Shown here: positions 36,701 to 49,182 of the stretch, piece by piece
How the letters are laid out: each line of letters opens with the position of its first letter
Numbering within the stretch: position 1 is the first letter of the stretch
Origin: Phoronis australis
Lineage: Eukaryota; Phoronida; Phoronidae
Direction: 5' to 3'
Assembly: GCA_002633005.1 (NCBI GenBank)
Contig: NMRA01000047.1
Location: forward strand, 498,913-562,912
Length of the DNA: 64,000 nt
The notes under the pieces: generated by a model
The model's input: only the letters and a program-made list of their open reading frames with translations
Told to the model about the DNA's origin: nothing
The model's database searches: none
Made by a program: the position numbers and the translations under genes

Positions 36701-37283
36701 CAGGCATAGACTTGCTGCACCATCCTGTCTGACAGTGATAAGCACTGTTGCCTGTACTGTGTATAAACTTAATGGTAACTTATTCATGTTCATACAGTTT
36801 CATCAACTTCCTTTTTGCATCATATGCCTTGTACAACTTGCAGCTATCGTATATGTGTGCGTGTGCATGTGCGTGTGTCTGTGTAAATTAGGTAAATAGG
36901 GCTATTAGAAGGTGTGCTTATGTCCGGAACTAGGTGCATACACCTATATTTGAACCATAGGAGTGAAATCATGCTTTAAATTGATGCCTCTCATATAGGC
37001 ACACCCTCATATATTTTTCGTTAAATATTCTCCTCTATTAGGCTTGCCTAGTGAAGTGTACACAGGACACCCACCTGCGCCTAGAAACTAAACTTGACTT
37101 ACATTCCAAACTCTCGAGTGAAAATTTTTCTTAACAAAAACAATATTATTTTTGTCACATTAACGTAGATGTGGAACTCTTTCTCTTTTCCAGGTGAGAG
37201 ATGAATATCGAACAGATTACGACAGTGGGCGTGGTGGTTATGGAAAGATAGTGCAAAATAAGATGCAGAAACACAATACCTGA
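30781..37283 (+). CDS. NCBP2: Nuclear cap-binding protein subunit 2 (CBP20)
   Basis: Binds the 7-methylguanosine cap of nascent RNA in the nucleus as a heterodimer with NCBP1 and acts in splicing, export and decay. Exons 30781-30852, 34125-34306, 35903-36041 and 37194-37283 join in phase to give 160 residues (human 156). Visible are [11 protein letters not shown] with cap-stacking tyrosines expected at the N-terminus, the RRM with RNP2 LYVGNLS and RNP1 GFCFVEYY, the strongly conserved [17 protein letters not shown], and a tail [18 protein letters not shown]. The exon 2 donor GA|GTATCC and exon 3 acceptor TTTAAG are weak but forced by phase and homology. The acceptor of exon 2 and the donor of exon 3 both sit in short tandem duplications. 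Intron 1 is 3.3 kb. The gene converges on the FYTTD1-like gene. Confidence 0.97.
30853..34124 (+). other. NCBP2 intron 1
   Basis: 3.27 kb. It contains a possible THAP-like fragment on the minus strand (33024-33086) and ends in a triplicated acceptor. No other gene is recognised; the 102-codon minus frame at 32318-32626 has no known domain. Confidence 0.8.
33024..33086 (-). pseudogene. Possible THAP zinc-finger N-terminal fragment
   Basis: The frame beginning [15 protein letters not shown] resembles the start of THAP domains (M-P-x-C-x-A-x-G-C-x-N). The following HRFP and second zinc-ligand pair are absent, so if real it is a fragment or a single lost exon. Length is too short to be sure. Confidence 0.3.
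34017..34130 (+). repeat. Triplicated splice acceptor, NCBP2 intron 1 (38 bp x3)
   Basis: Three tandem 38 bp units (34017, 34055, 34093), each CACCTATCAGTGTAATCTCT followed by a pyrimidine-rich tract and CAGGG. Acceptor AGs fall at 34047-48, 34085-86 and 34123-24. Only the last gives an open frame; the second one leads to a TAA after six codons. The unit reaches six bases into exon 2. Confidence 0.95.
34307..35902 (+). other. NCBP2 intron 2
   Basis: 1.6 kb with no recognised gene or repeat family. Confidence 0.7.
36028..36126 (+). repeat. Triplicated splice donor, NCBP2 exon 3 (33 bp x3)
   Basis: Units 36028-36060, 36061-36093 and 36094-36126, each (A)AGGGGGTGGACAG|GTAAG. Donor GTs are at 36042, 36075 and 36108. 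The first is the productive one; use of the later ones would read VREWWK then stop. Confidence 0.95.
36848..36886 (+). repeat. GT-rich microsatellite, NCBP2 intron 3
   Basis: Imperfect TGTGCG/TGTGTC run in intron 3 (36042-37193), which otherwise shows nothing recognisable. Confidence 0.7.
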
Positions 37284-38046
37284 GTGACACACAATTGTGT
37301 GACTTGAGCCTCTCATTGGACCATTTCATTCATTAACCTATGGAAGATAGCAGAGACATTCCAACATTCGTACATAAGAGCTTCATCTTTATTTGTTTTT
37401 CTTGCTCGACCCTGTCTTCAGTTCTGGAACTCACTCATTAAGCAAATGTCGGATACATTTTGAATTTAAACTCATCTCTTCGGCGTCGAACTACAGGGGA
37501 CTGTTTGATCGAAGGTCATTAGCACAGATTTTATATGTTTGACAATGCAGTTGTTTTGGATGATGGTCAATGTACATGGATGACGTGTGCGTGTACGAGT
37601 CATAAAACAGTGCCGACTTTGCAATATGCCAGTAACTATCGTAGCTAGGTCTAGGCATGCGACCATTCAGGCATTAAAATCCACGGTTCGTTCAAGCATT
37701 TAACTTCGTAAGTTGCTAGAACAGTAGCTTGACCACGTAGTCTAATGGTGAGCAAAACTCTCATGACCTGTCTAAAATTGAGACTAATGATGTCAGCAGT
37801 TAAATCAGTGTTACTGCTCTATTGGTTTCTTTGACTTGCCAGTGTTGCAATTTTGGGATTTGGAATTATGGGTAATTAAGATCATTAAAACTGTTCACGG
37901 ATACAGAAACTGGGTAGACTAGTGTTGTAAGGCCTTCTTGATACTTTGTACTAACTTGTTACCACACTGGCGCAGAGAAACACTGAAGTTGTTGCGGGTA
38001 ATTGTTTGTAAATTAACGTATCTGAAAACAGTCTTTTTGTTGTGGA

Positions 38047-38523
38047 GGGTTATGGAGGACCCTAGAAAAATGGCCAATTTCAGAACATCACGTGTCGGAA
38101 ATGCTGATCAGATTCAATATCAATGCTGTTTTTAAATTGCTTCACTTTTGCACAAAGGGTTCTCAAAAATAGCTCTTTTAAGGCATTCATGCAAAAAATC
38201 TGAAGTTGTATAAAACAAAAATAAAATATTAGGAAACTGTGACAGCTTTTTTGAGGTTTCATGTTGAACATTTATATCAAATAAAATTTGGTCACGTTAT
38301 GGATACCGCTGTTTTGCCATCAATGTACCTTTCTTCTTGGCTAAATTTTAGCAAAACATGTTCACATGACCCAATTTATGATAGAATGTTAAAAAGTCAA
38401 AAACCAATTTCTATAGGATTTTTAATTTCAGATTAATTATGTATTTTTTCGTAATTAAAATGTAGAATTTTGTAGATATTTGTCTAAATACACACACATG
38501 TAGATGAAGTCCTACACAACCAT
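38047..38523 (+). mobile_element. MITE family A, copy 3
   Basis: Left end GGTTATGGAGGACCCTAGAA, right end AAGTCCTACACAACCATAG. Internal words CCCTAGAAAAATGG, GTCACGTTATGGATAC, CACATGACCCAATTTATG match copies 1 and 2 in the same orientation. Confidence 0.75.
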
Positions 38524-41461
38524 AGCGGTAACACATGTATATTTGCTTCTTACAGTATGTTAAGAGCACCGCTTTTAACCCACTAGTGACATAAATTGCC
38601 AAATGTAACAAACTATTAGGCGTATTAGCTTCCTTTTGTCTACGTCACTGCGAAAATCACCTTTTAATTCAAACAGCTGCGAATAACACCTGCAGGCAAT
38701 GGTGTTCTATTCAGACCCATATTCAATACAACCTTTTGTTGTTTGTGCTGGGATCTTGCGGTGATGCAACATGGCACGAAAAGGCAGCTTCACTTATCAT
38801 TTGACGGGCTTACACTTGCGTGATTGAACTCGCGTTTTCTTATTTTACTAAGTCTGTGCTCGGACTATCTGGTTAGCCTAATACACCTAAAGTAACAAAT
38901 TTCCATTGAAGTTAGGCTTTAAGGGTACATTTGTTGCAAGTAAGTTGTCCCTCTTGCGAGCAACACAACTGTTTGGTATAATGCAGTAATTTTTTCAAAG
39001 CTAATACAGGTAATTTGCATATGGTGAAACTAGAATGACTTAGGCTGACAAAGCTCCGTAAGTTGAACGTAAACCTATCTTGTCTGATAATTTTAATGTC
39101 TCGTGAAATGATTTTTAGTAAGTACTCATTTTCCTACAATTGTGTTTTTATTATTATCAACAAGATTACATACACTAGAAAAGCTGTAAAAACAAGACAG
39201 TAAAATGGCAATGTACAGTTCAAGGTATAGAATAACACATAGTAAACTCTGGCAAATGAGCACAGGTGGTGAAAATATAAATAATTTTTCTCAAGAATTT
39301 AAGGTGGTGTGGGGGCACAAGATGGTGAATTTATACAATGTTCCATGCGCAGTACTTACATTGTAACTATTAGTCGTAATGCCATACTTACGGCAAGAGT
39401 TCTCAAATTGATATACACACACAGCATATCAATGGCAACATGTATGACATTCAAGGATCGGGTGACTTTCAATTACCCAGGTGGCACTGGTATGACTAAG
39501 GACTAGAACAGATAGATACAATAGTTACAGAGCTGTCTCCCTCGGTTGAATCGTACCTGGACTAACAGCTCAAGCAAGCTCAGCTGAAGTTCTCAGGTGT
39601 TAGCTATCTGCCTGCGCTGGCCCTAATGCCCTATAAGTACAAATGCATGCATTCAGGTAGTCCAAGTGGGATCCTTAGTCTACAGTGAACTGCAATCTGT
39701 TGTCGATCTAAAGAGGAGCCTTTACTCATTAGCAACACCTAATGTATGTAAAGTCACATTCCCTATTGATAGTGCACGCCTAACAACTAAGTATTGGTTA
39801 TATAAACACCTGAACAAAATAACAGTTACCACACAACCTGTTCCTAATACATTACTGATGTATTTTGCTGAAAGAATCTTAGGAATCCTGAAACTCTAAT
39901 TCACACCAAACTATACTATCAATAATTGTAATATTTAAAACAAATTAATGAACAATAGAATTCTCAGCAGTTTTCCCTAAGCTGATGATCTAATTACTCA
40001 TCATCAAAACATCCAGAAATGCATATAATGTTAATAAATTAGCTCTTAGAATAGTTGTGTCTTCCAACCAAAAGGACAAAGCACACTATCCAGCACAACA
40101 AAAATCATTTTTGTCACTGTCGCAAACAGTAGGGCATGTGTATGACACACGCCACAATGTCACTACAAAAGCGTAAAGCAATACTGATTACAATTGATGC
40201 TCTATTGTCACTTCCAACGAGTATAAATTAAGTAAGTTGAAAATGCACAAAATTAATGCCTATTAAACTAAATGTTAAAAAAAAAAACACTTAAATAATA
40301 CACTCAGAAATGTGACACAACCACCACCACTCTGAGGCTGTCTGGGAGACTTCGCCTTCTTCGTTCTAACGGATGACAAATTATGAGTCAAAACTGGAAA
40401 CTGACTCGTAACAACTGTTCAATCAAAGATGGGGTTAGTCAACTATAGAAGTATGTATGGTTCACAAATACTGTCATCGGAAGTTCACACTTTTGTGGTA
40501 TTTTTTATTCTTTAACAATGGCCAATGCTATTTTAGTTGCCACCAGTTTCGATTGGAAGCAAGGATGATGATGTCGCCACTTCCAGAGTCTAATGATTAC
40601 AGCAAGAAGTCTGGGCAGTGAAAAATGTATTATTTTCCTCAACATTCGAGCTAGAACAAGACAGATGACAAAGTTACCAATGTCTGAAATTTTAGTATGG
40701 TACTGGCTAAGCACACTTCAAGTTTCACACTTACTATGAATCAAAGGAGCACAAGTTTCATCATAATAGTTTACTATGGTAAAAATTCTCCAGCGTGGGA
40801 CAGAGGAAAATTATTTCCCTCAAGGTCAGGGTTTGTGTCAAAGAAATAGGCACTTTGGCTGTATAAAATGCAAGAATTATGATCAGCGACAAATGATCAT
40901 GCCAAAATTACCCATGTGGGAATCGAGAAAATTCAATTACGACTTGAATTTCAGTGTCCCAAATTTTAGAAACTGGCCTAAAGTGGACAATGTTTATTGT
41001 AGTCTGTCTATGCAACCCTTTTCTCAGATATCTGCATCTGGTTGCATCTGACTTGTGCTACTTTAATAAAAAAATTCAGGGATTCTTATTTGAAATCTGA
41101 GTGCTACACAATCTTAATTTAGCATTTATTTAATTAAATACCTTTAAAAAATAATATTGTGAACTATTTTCAACAGATACGCAATCCAGTCATCCAATAT
41201 CGTCCCTTAAAGGGCAGCCATGATCCGGCACTAATCACGCAGCAGTGTAAAACTCCACAACGATGTTGTACACTGAGGCAGAACTGTACAAAATCCATCA
41301 GTGAGTTACCAAAACACAACACGGTTGGTCGGATTCTGCACTTGGCGTTTCTTGACATTGCCTTGTTGCCTTCTGCTGTTGTTCACTCGGTTTACCACAG
41401 TTTGTTGTTGATACCGCTAAATAAAAGAAAAACGATACATTTGAGAAATATGAGTAAAATT

Positions 41462-41804
41462 TAAAGATACTAAAGCCTGTTCTGGTGATTTCAACAAGTC
41501 CTCGGTATGTCCTCTGCTAAGGCACCTGTGTCTGAATTACAAAAGAAGCATTCGACTGAAAACTCAGCGTGTCACAGAATGGATATTATTGTTCCTGGCG
41601 TGGGCTCTTTCTCAACAGTTGCTCGTGTAATTCACCTTAAGTGTAGGTCACGCTTGCCCAGTTAGCACACTTTGCTAGTTTTCAAAACTTACTCCAAGCT
41701 TTTGAGGGTCGATGAGGGTTACAGGGCATTATATTGTTACATAGAGCTGGATGGGAAAGCCGTTATCTGTTAATAGGCCAAAGCTGGGTTTAATATTCTT
41801 TTAA
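41462..41804 (+). mobile_element. MITE family D, copy 1 (diverged)
   Basis: Ends TAAAGATACTAAAGCC and GGGTTTAATATTCTTTTAA are imperfectly inverted. Internal GGTCACGCTTGCC, CTTTTGAGGGT and TGGATGGGAAAG are shared with the better copy at 62214-62518. Confidence 0.7.
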
Positions 41805-42547
41805 GGAGAAAAACAATTACCTTCTATCCTTATTCAGAACATCAAATATGTTTCCCAAAATTAATATTTTGAAGCCCGTTTGAGAATTAATACACTATGC
41901 GTGTATTTTTGTGTTAAGTTTTTAAAACTAGGTAGACTTTCCAGTCAAACCATACCCGCACCAGAGGAAGATCCTAAAACCAACTTCGATACTGCCTGGG
42001 GTGGTTTACATCTGAGTAGGAATGTCTATGCCTCCCCAATGGACAGACCCATTTCCCAGGTCACTGAGAAACTTTAATAACAGTCTCCTAGGAGTGCCAC
42101 TGCATATTTAAGAATGTTGAAAAACAACACAACTACACCTGGGCTGTAAAAGGTGTCATCAGGATCAGTATCGGGATAAAAATTCAGTTATAAAACATCC
42201 TTGATCAACCTGAAAATCCATCTTTGGAAATATTTTTTGCACAAATCATGTAGGTCAAAAATTTTTATTAAATGTTGGTAAGTCATATTCAATGTTCTTC
42301 CGCTGTCACAGGAAGCATGACTTGTCTTGCTTACCAAATGTGAAAAAAAATCAAACAAAAGTGAGAATTTTTCTCCACTTAATATACACACAAGCATTTC
42401 TGTTATTTTTAATATACTAACTTCAACAGAGAATTGTTATTTTTGAAACTTAACAGAAGTGTGTGTTGTTAAACTCGGCCAGGTTGTTGGTTGGCTATTA
42501 GGTTATGATGCTTCACAAAACTGTGCGTTGTCAGAAAGCTACTACAA

Positions 42548-42640
42548 AATGCTCTACATTTGGTAAGTGCGCAGAGATAAACAAAAGCATTAAAACAGGA
42601 GAAGGTCCCGGGTTAGAGTCCCTGTTGGGGCAGAAGTCTT
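42548..42640 (+). repeat. Possible tRNA-derived SINE segment
   Basis: TGGTAAGTGCGCAGAG resembles a Pol III A box and GGTCCCGGGTTAGAGTCCC a B box with GTTAGAGTCC in place of GTTCGAATCC. Spacing is within the tRNA range but no full cloverleaf can be drawn. Confidence 0.3.
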
Positions 42641-44804
42641 TCCAAACTTATATTTATTAGGTCACCTGATGGCCACAGGTGGTGTGCTCACCAGACTTAG
42701 AAATGTGTGTGATAAAACAGGAAAAATGACTCGCAACAATTCATGGCCATGTGGTGAATTTCTGGTTGGCCAACAGAAATTCAAACCTCTTTCACACTAA
42801 TTTAGAGACTAATATCAGCTACTACCTCTGACACCAAGATCAACTCCAACAGGGCTCGTTTTAATCCTTGGGGGATCTAACCTAAAAATAAACTTGGAAG
42901 ACACTTTCAGGTTACAGTAATTATCTCTTATTATTAGGGAGACTCCTGACGGTTCTGGTCCACGGGCAGGCCCCAAGTAGCAGCTAATACTGACCCTGAA
43001 TACAATTGCAAACTGTAAACCACAGGAATTCAATTAAACTACTTACATTGTTCTTAAATACTCTCTTTCTGTTGCCTTTGCTATTCATAGTGCTGAACTG
43101 GAAGAAAACAAAACCGGCCAGTGACAGTTATGCATTAACAGATATTGTCTTCTAATATCAGACTGAGTTTGTCTTTATTATGAGCACTTCGTTGACTAAT
43201 TGCTGTTTCTAATAACATACCAAAAATGCACATTAATTCAATAAAAATAAATAGCAATTTGTGTTCAATAATATAAGGAATTCAATGTAGAGTTCACTCT
43301 CAATTTGTATCAAAGCCAAAAATTGACTTAGTAATGAAACTAAAACAGTATAATCGTTTTTTTCACAAGTTCACAAATACACAGTTTCAGGGAACTTAGT
43401 CGAGTCCCTATTTGGTACCGTTTCACACTGAGGTTTGCAGGGGAATAAACCTACTAGCAACCGAGCTCGTAAAAATGCGTCAAAATCATGGTTAGATAAT
43501 GCAGGGTTAAGCCTATCCTATCGGCACTCAAACATTGACTCAGACATTTGTTCCAGTTGTAGAACACCTAAAGGTGGCAAGAGAACAGGAACTTAAGCTT
43601 GACTGTTGACTCAGTGACCAAATCATTCATATAGGTTTCAAATAAAAAAGAGAAAATTACAAAAGATTCTCTATTTAGAGTCTGCCCATGTACATAAAAC
43701 TTGTATTCCCTTAGGTTTCACAAAAAGAGCTAAAAATATAAAGAAATTCCTGTGCAATCAATGTTGATTAGTCATGAACCTTGCAAGTACGCTAAACACC
43801 AGTTGTGTAAACATCATGGAGAATTCACGATTTCGAAAATACTTTTCAATCCTTTTAAGGCAACCGCATTAGTCAGATCAATTGTAACACAAACCAGTGA
43901 CAGTGACCTATTTAGTGTTCAAGGGCTTCTAACATTGTTGTGATTACATGCAATGGGAGACCTTGAAATAGAAACATGGCGACTGGTCATGTGGGACCTG
44001 ATGCCAGTGGCCTCTAGAGGCACTTTATAGGACACATCGCGTCTAATCACATACATTGTAAAAGGGTCTTTTTAAAAGCCAAACAATTCCCCTATGCCAC
44101 GCGATGCGAAGACATAGTAACTCCTGGTACAGCTATGTGGCGATATGAGTCACTTGTCATATGTGACCAGCCCTCATTGCTTCCTGAAAGTCTCCCATTC
44201 TCAAAACAGTGCCTGATGGTATCTACATTACAATATTTGTTGGGGATACTTCGCTTTTATGAAAATGAGAGAAAATTAATGTCCACTATATTATGTTCAA
44301 AAGAACGGTAAAATTCGCAAAAGTGGGATCCAACCAGACCAAAAGATTTCATAGCCTGAAGGCCATTTCACAAATTTTATACGAGGTTCACACAAGTGGC
44401 AAAACCCTAGTAGCTTCACCGGCTAAAACGCTAGGTTAACACTAGCGTTTTACCCAGACAGACAAGCTGCTCCAGAAGAGGTAATTTTCACAAGCAGTTT
44501 GTTTGTTTTCTCACCACCTGAGTCACTTGTGAGAGAAAAATAATGTCAAAACACGTTCACTCTGTCAACAATTAATTGATATGATGATAGAACAAATGCG
44601 CATATGTGTCCTTTAAAGTAAGCGATCTGGCTACAAAAGTGCAAGCAGAATCGCCAGTAGTTTTGGGTAACTTAAACTTCCAACAAAGCGCCAGCAAAAC
44701 TGACCTTTGCAAACATTCGCAGTACTGGCATTTTTGCTGCGAGGGAAAGTATTTGCAAAAACGCTAGCATTTTAACTAGCATATGAACCAGGCAGTGCTG
44801 TATT

Positions 44805-47800
44805 TTACAATTCTTGTCTTACATTTGTAGTGAAGGTGTTGGTATTCTGCTGTTGCCTTCTCTGCCGAGCCTGATTCGCTCGTTGTTTCTTCTGGATGAA
44901 CACCATCTGGTTGTTGGCTGCCTGGGGCTGCCTGCTGCGTCTGCCCTGTTGTTGCCGGAAGCGTGGCTGAGTGGTCTGCGTGTTCTGTCGGTAACTGGCT
45001 CCATACGGCTGTCTGGGCTTGTTGGTCTTCCACCTGAAATTGCACAGGAATTGAGTAGACTGCATTGAAGACTTTCAGTGATGTGTTTGTTTTTTTCAAA
45101 AGGCAACCAACCCCCAGGATATCAGAAGGTAAACAAAACAATTATTTGAAAGTTATGCGCTCAAAATCTTTGGCAGAGAATGTCAATTATCCAAAACAAC
45201 AAATTTTACATGCCTTTTTCAAAAACTACTACTATATTGCAGTAAGCTTCCCAGACCTGCTAATTTTTATCTAAAAGTTCACTCTACACGGTGAACAAGT
45301 GAAGATGGGCATTTCCATGGAAGTAAATTTCTCTCTTATACACAAGGTGGCAGCACAAGTCACATGAGACCAGTCGCCATTAAACTTAATAAATACTTAT
45401 AGATCAAAATGGCAGCACGTGAACCTTGGAGTAGCAGTTTATGGGATATCCTCACATCAATCCTTTCAAATCAACAAGTGACCGGAACTTTGTCTTTCTG
45501 CCCGAGTCAAGGAGGCCATTTCCCACAGTTCATTGCAGCTATGACTTCTTCCTCTATCCATATCAAGGTCAATTGTTTTGTGAATGTCTCAAAACAGCTC
45601 AACTGCCAGAAGGATTGCAAAGGACTTTGAGCAAAGTTTAACTAGCGCATGAACAGTGTGCATTTGCCATTGTTGATGTATGTTACATACACTTTGGGTC
45701 AAAATCACTTGCTAAAACCTCGGTCAAGTTGGCAAAACCTTGGGCAAATACACAGAAGAGTCCGTACTTAAAATTGAGCTATTAAACACTTTTGTGATAT
45801 CACGATCCACTTACTGCCTTTGCTGTGCCTTCTGTGGCTGTTGAAATGTCTGTCGCCTTGCCACGACCTGCTGTTGTGCCCTCTGTTGTCTTGCTCTCTG
45901 TTGCTGCGTTTTCTGTTGACGTGGTCCTTGTACAGGGCGTTGTCGTTGCTGTTGGATAATTACGTCAGATCTCATAAAACCGCCACTTTGGAAATTTCTG
46001 TTGAGTTTCCGTCGGTTCTGGCCTTGCTGCGACTGAGTCTGGTTCACCTGCAATGGCATGCATTAAGATCATTAATTGAAATAGATCAATCCAAACTTTT
46101 CCATGCTTTATAAATGTATAAGTACATTAAACTTGTACTGGCATCAAAAGAGCAACTCAAAAACTCCCCGCATTTACTGTCACCTCTGTGCGTTAATATT
46201 GAACAAATTGCTGACGTAAGACAGACATGACTATTCAAATCAATATTAATCCAGCTGCTTTAAAATCAAAATCAAAATGTCACTTTTGTTTGTCTCTAGT
46301 TGTTAAAGTGTCCCCAATGAAATATGATGATGGGCACTATACGACAAGGGTTCAGTTTGGTGGGTAATGCTATCAGGTGGGTAACTGTTGATCTACTGCT
46401 GCTTTTAGTTTACAGCAAAATTGTTCTATGACAAAATTAATAGGTAGATTTATAGTTCCTTTATTTTTTAAAAGCGGAATCTTGCATAAACTCTGAATTA
46501 CTATGTATTGGCAATTTTAAACATTCTAACAAACAGCATTTTGTATTTCCAACAGTTATGACCAGGAGGAATTCATCAGCTGATTTTACAACTAGTTTCT
46601 TCACCGTAAACTTGATTTTGTCAACAACAAAGTAGGCAAAGTTGATGACCCTTCCCAAAAGTAGTGACCTCACACTCTGTGCAACATTTACCTGCAGCCC
46701 ACGTCTCTTGGCGACCTGTTGACCTCGAGCCCGTTTCTGTTGCTGCTGTACAGCGGTCCTGCCGCCAAGGGTCTTCTTGGCTCTCTGGACCAATGCATTA
46801 GCTCTTACATTCCTGTTCTGTCGAGAAGTAGCATTACCCTGTAATCAACTCATTGTTAGTTGGTAAATTCATACAATCTCCAACTAAAAACAAAAACAAC
46901 CACTCGCATCAATTTCAGCCACTTCCTGTGTGCTTTTTATTCTGGAAAACTGCATAAAGGCACATAAGCAAGGATTGAAATTACATGTTTTGCTAAGCAC
47001 TGGGTAAAAACATATTAATCCCAGATCGCTTGCTGATCTTGTGTGGATTTACTTTACTAAAAAGGTGAGGAACTAAAATATACTGCACTACAGACTCGAC
47101 TCAAAAAAACAAAGACCAGAACCGACCATGTCTTTTTGTCCATTTATGAAAAACATCAATTTTGAGGTGTTTGGCCAACTTTTTCCAAATGTGCTCTGCT
47201 TCCTATCAATAACCAATTTTGAGTTAGTTTTCATTGTAAGGTTTTAATCAACGTGTTTTAAGGTTTTAATGTTGTCACCCAAATGAGAGCGAGATGCCCT
47301 TCAAGAACAGGATTGCCTTTCGATAGAGGTTTATACACTTCAGGACAAAATTGAAATAAGATACTCTATAAGCGCAGTTAGTAAACATTTTCTTATTTAA
47401 AGTCAAAAATAAGACATTTCAATGTTTGGAATGAATCAAATTCTTTTCTTCCAAGCTTAATGAAAATTTTGTATATTAAAATGTTTAAATAAAAATCTCG
47501 CAAACTTTTCAAATGGATTCAGCTTTATAGCACGGAAACGCAATAGTCTGTCTAGATTAAGGGATAACATAAAAATCAAGGTACTAAAATAATTGTCACA
47601 ATACCTGTTTCCTGGAAGTATTTTTCAAGTTAGTTCTGAGAGCTTTCAATTTTCCTTGTGTTCTCACTGCTGCACCTTTCTTTTTCAGTTGCAACTGTTT
47701 GGCTTTCTTTTGTTCTTTCCTGTTAAGCTTGATGATGTCATCTGAAATTTGTGCAAATAATGCAGTTACACTCCTTCACAGGCAACGGTCACTTTCAGGG

Positions 47801-48797
47801 GTCCCACACATTGAGAACCAGTTTTCACTGCTGAATAACTGGTATCAAACTGGTTCTCAAAGTCCAGGACCCGTGTTAGTGGCTATTGCCCATTCATCAA
47901 TATTGGGTACTGTCAAAAAATGTACTCTTTAATAAGCAAGACCAACAAGAGGAAATGTCATCTTTTTATTTTCAGTCCCCACGTGCTAGGTTGAGTTCAG
48001 CTCCACCTCTTATCCCTCCTCCATGCTTCATAATTGCCCACAGTACGACCAATGACAGCGCCGGCAAAAGCGAGTATACGCACTTCCCTGTCCATAGATG
48101 GCTGAATGTTTTACAAACAAGGAAAATGAATTTGAAAGGAATGGCATCAAGAACACACTTGTTCTCATGAACAAGTATTAATTGTCACCCAGAAAATAGG
48201 TGTTCGTGTTTCACACTCAAGAACACAAGTATTTTTGGGACGATTTTTTTGACAAAAACACCCGAGTTCCCGCAAAAATTTTTCAACCTCACGGACACTG
48301 CTTGAGACACGGCTTCGATTACACAATTTTGTCTTCCTGTAATGTCACACGCACCTAGACGAGGGTCAACGTGTTGCCTAAGTTTCGGTGGACTCCCTGC
48401 CTGCACAGCTGATTTCATTATGATGAAATTAGCGGGGATAGCGAAAAAAATCGCCTTTTAAAATTTCATTGCCTTTGTATTTTGAGTCCATTTACCCAGT
48501 CTAGCTGTGCTGGCTCAATTCATACAGTGGTGTACTATCTACTTAGGCGATTACACTGCCAATGGATGCCGACACCCTGCATAGCCAGCCGAGGGCGAGG
48601 GGCTACGTGTTGCCTCACTGACTGTCAACTTAGGTTAGCCTCACTTTGGCAAAGATACTATAAAATCTTTGGCCTCAGTCAGTAGACAATTTAGAGGATT
48701 GAATGACCCGTTAGTTCGTCCAATTTCGTGTCTACTTCAGTCTTATCACAAGTTACTAACCTAATGACATGTCAATTTTGTCCATTGGGTTTGACAT
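44805..48797 (-). CDS. FYTTD1: FYTTD1/UIF-like UAP56-interacting mRNA export adaptor
   Basis: Exons 48797-48761, 47741-47605, 46838-46692, 46047-45815 and 45033-44805 join in phase to 260 residues (human UIF about 318). The junction of exons 1 and 2 rebuilds DKIDMSLDDIIKLNRKE, the UAP56-binding motif that lets UIF and ALYREF load the DEAD-box helicase UAP56/DDX39B and hand mRNA to NXF1. The rest is strongly basic and Q/R-rich (QQQQKRAR, RQQKTQQQRARQQRAQQQ), fits an RNA-binding disordered adaptor, and has no RRM, arguing against ALYREF. The end reads TNTFTTNVRQEL. The motif context (DKI before, RKE after) is closest to FYTTD1; a CHTOP- or LUZP4-like adaptor is the alternative. It lies head-to-head with CAND1. 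Confidence 0.75.
47795..47925. repeat. Palindromic repeat family C, FYTTD1 intron 1
   Basis: TTGAGAACCAGTTTTCACTG, CTGAATAACTGG and AACTGGTTCTCAAAGTCCAGG match the copies at 26643 and 62105. Confidence 0.7.
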
Positions 48798-49182
48798 GAT
48801 GAACAGCTCGCCCCACAACACAAGACGTCAGCCGAGTTCGACTTTTGCCGAACAAAACTCACCAGAGATGGCGTACAAGTTTACACCACGTGACTAGCCT
48901 CAAATTATTTTTGTCATCAAAAAGCCACATAAGATTCTATTTTTGGCTATTCATCATAGATTTTTTGTATTTTTATTTTTGAACAATTTTTTTACGATTT
49001 ATTAATTGTAAATTTCATAAACATATACGAATGCATTTGTCTTCTTTGTTATTTTGTGTTCCGGTCTCGCTTTGCGCCTGGAATTCGACACGATTTGTGA
49101 CTGTGAGAGGCAAATTTCAGACTAAATTTACTGCTGAACTGTTGTTTCTGCATTTTGTAGGTAATCAACTGTAGTTGAAAAA
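48798..49182. promoter_or_regulatory. Bidirectional promoter region, FYTTD1-like / CAND1
   Basis: Only 385 bases separate the two start codons. The interval holds GACGTCA (48824, CRE-like), GAGATGGCG (about 48865, YY1-like) and CACGTGAC (48887, E-box), with no TATA box near either start. A splice acceptor (TTTTGTAG ending at 49160) 22 bases before the CAND1 ATG implies that CAND1's first non-coding exon is also inside this interval. Confidence 0.65.

Larger units (their letters stand above)
37284..44804. other. Intergenic between convergent NCBP2 and FYTTD1-like genes
   Basis: 7.5 kb without a supported gene. It includes a possible ATTAAA poly(A) signal for NCBP2 at 37673-37678, MITE A copy 3 (38047-38523), MITE D copy (41462-41804), a repeat fragment near 43375-43430 matching 4430-4490, a Pol III-like segment near 42560-42640, and a perfect 10 bp hairpin at 44425-44451. 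Confidence 0.6.
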
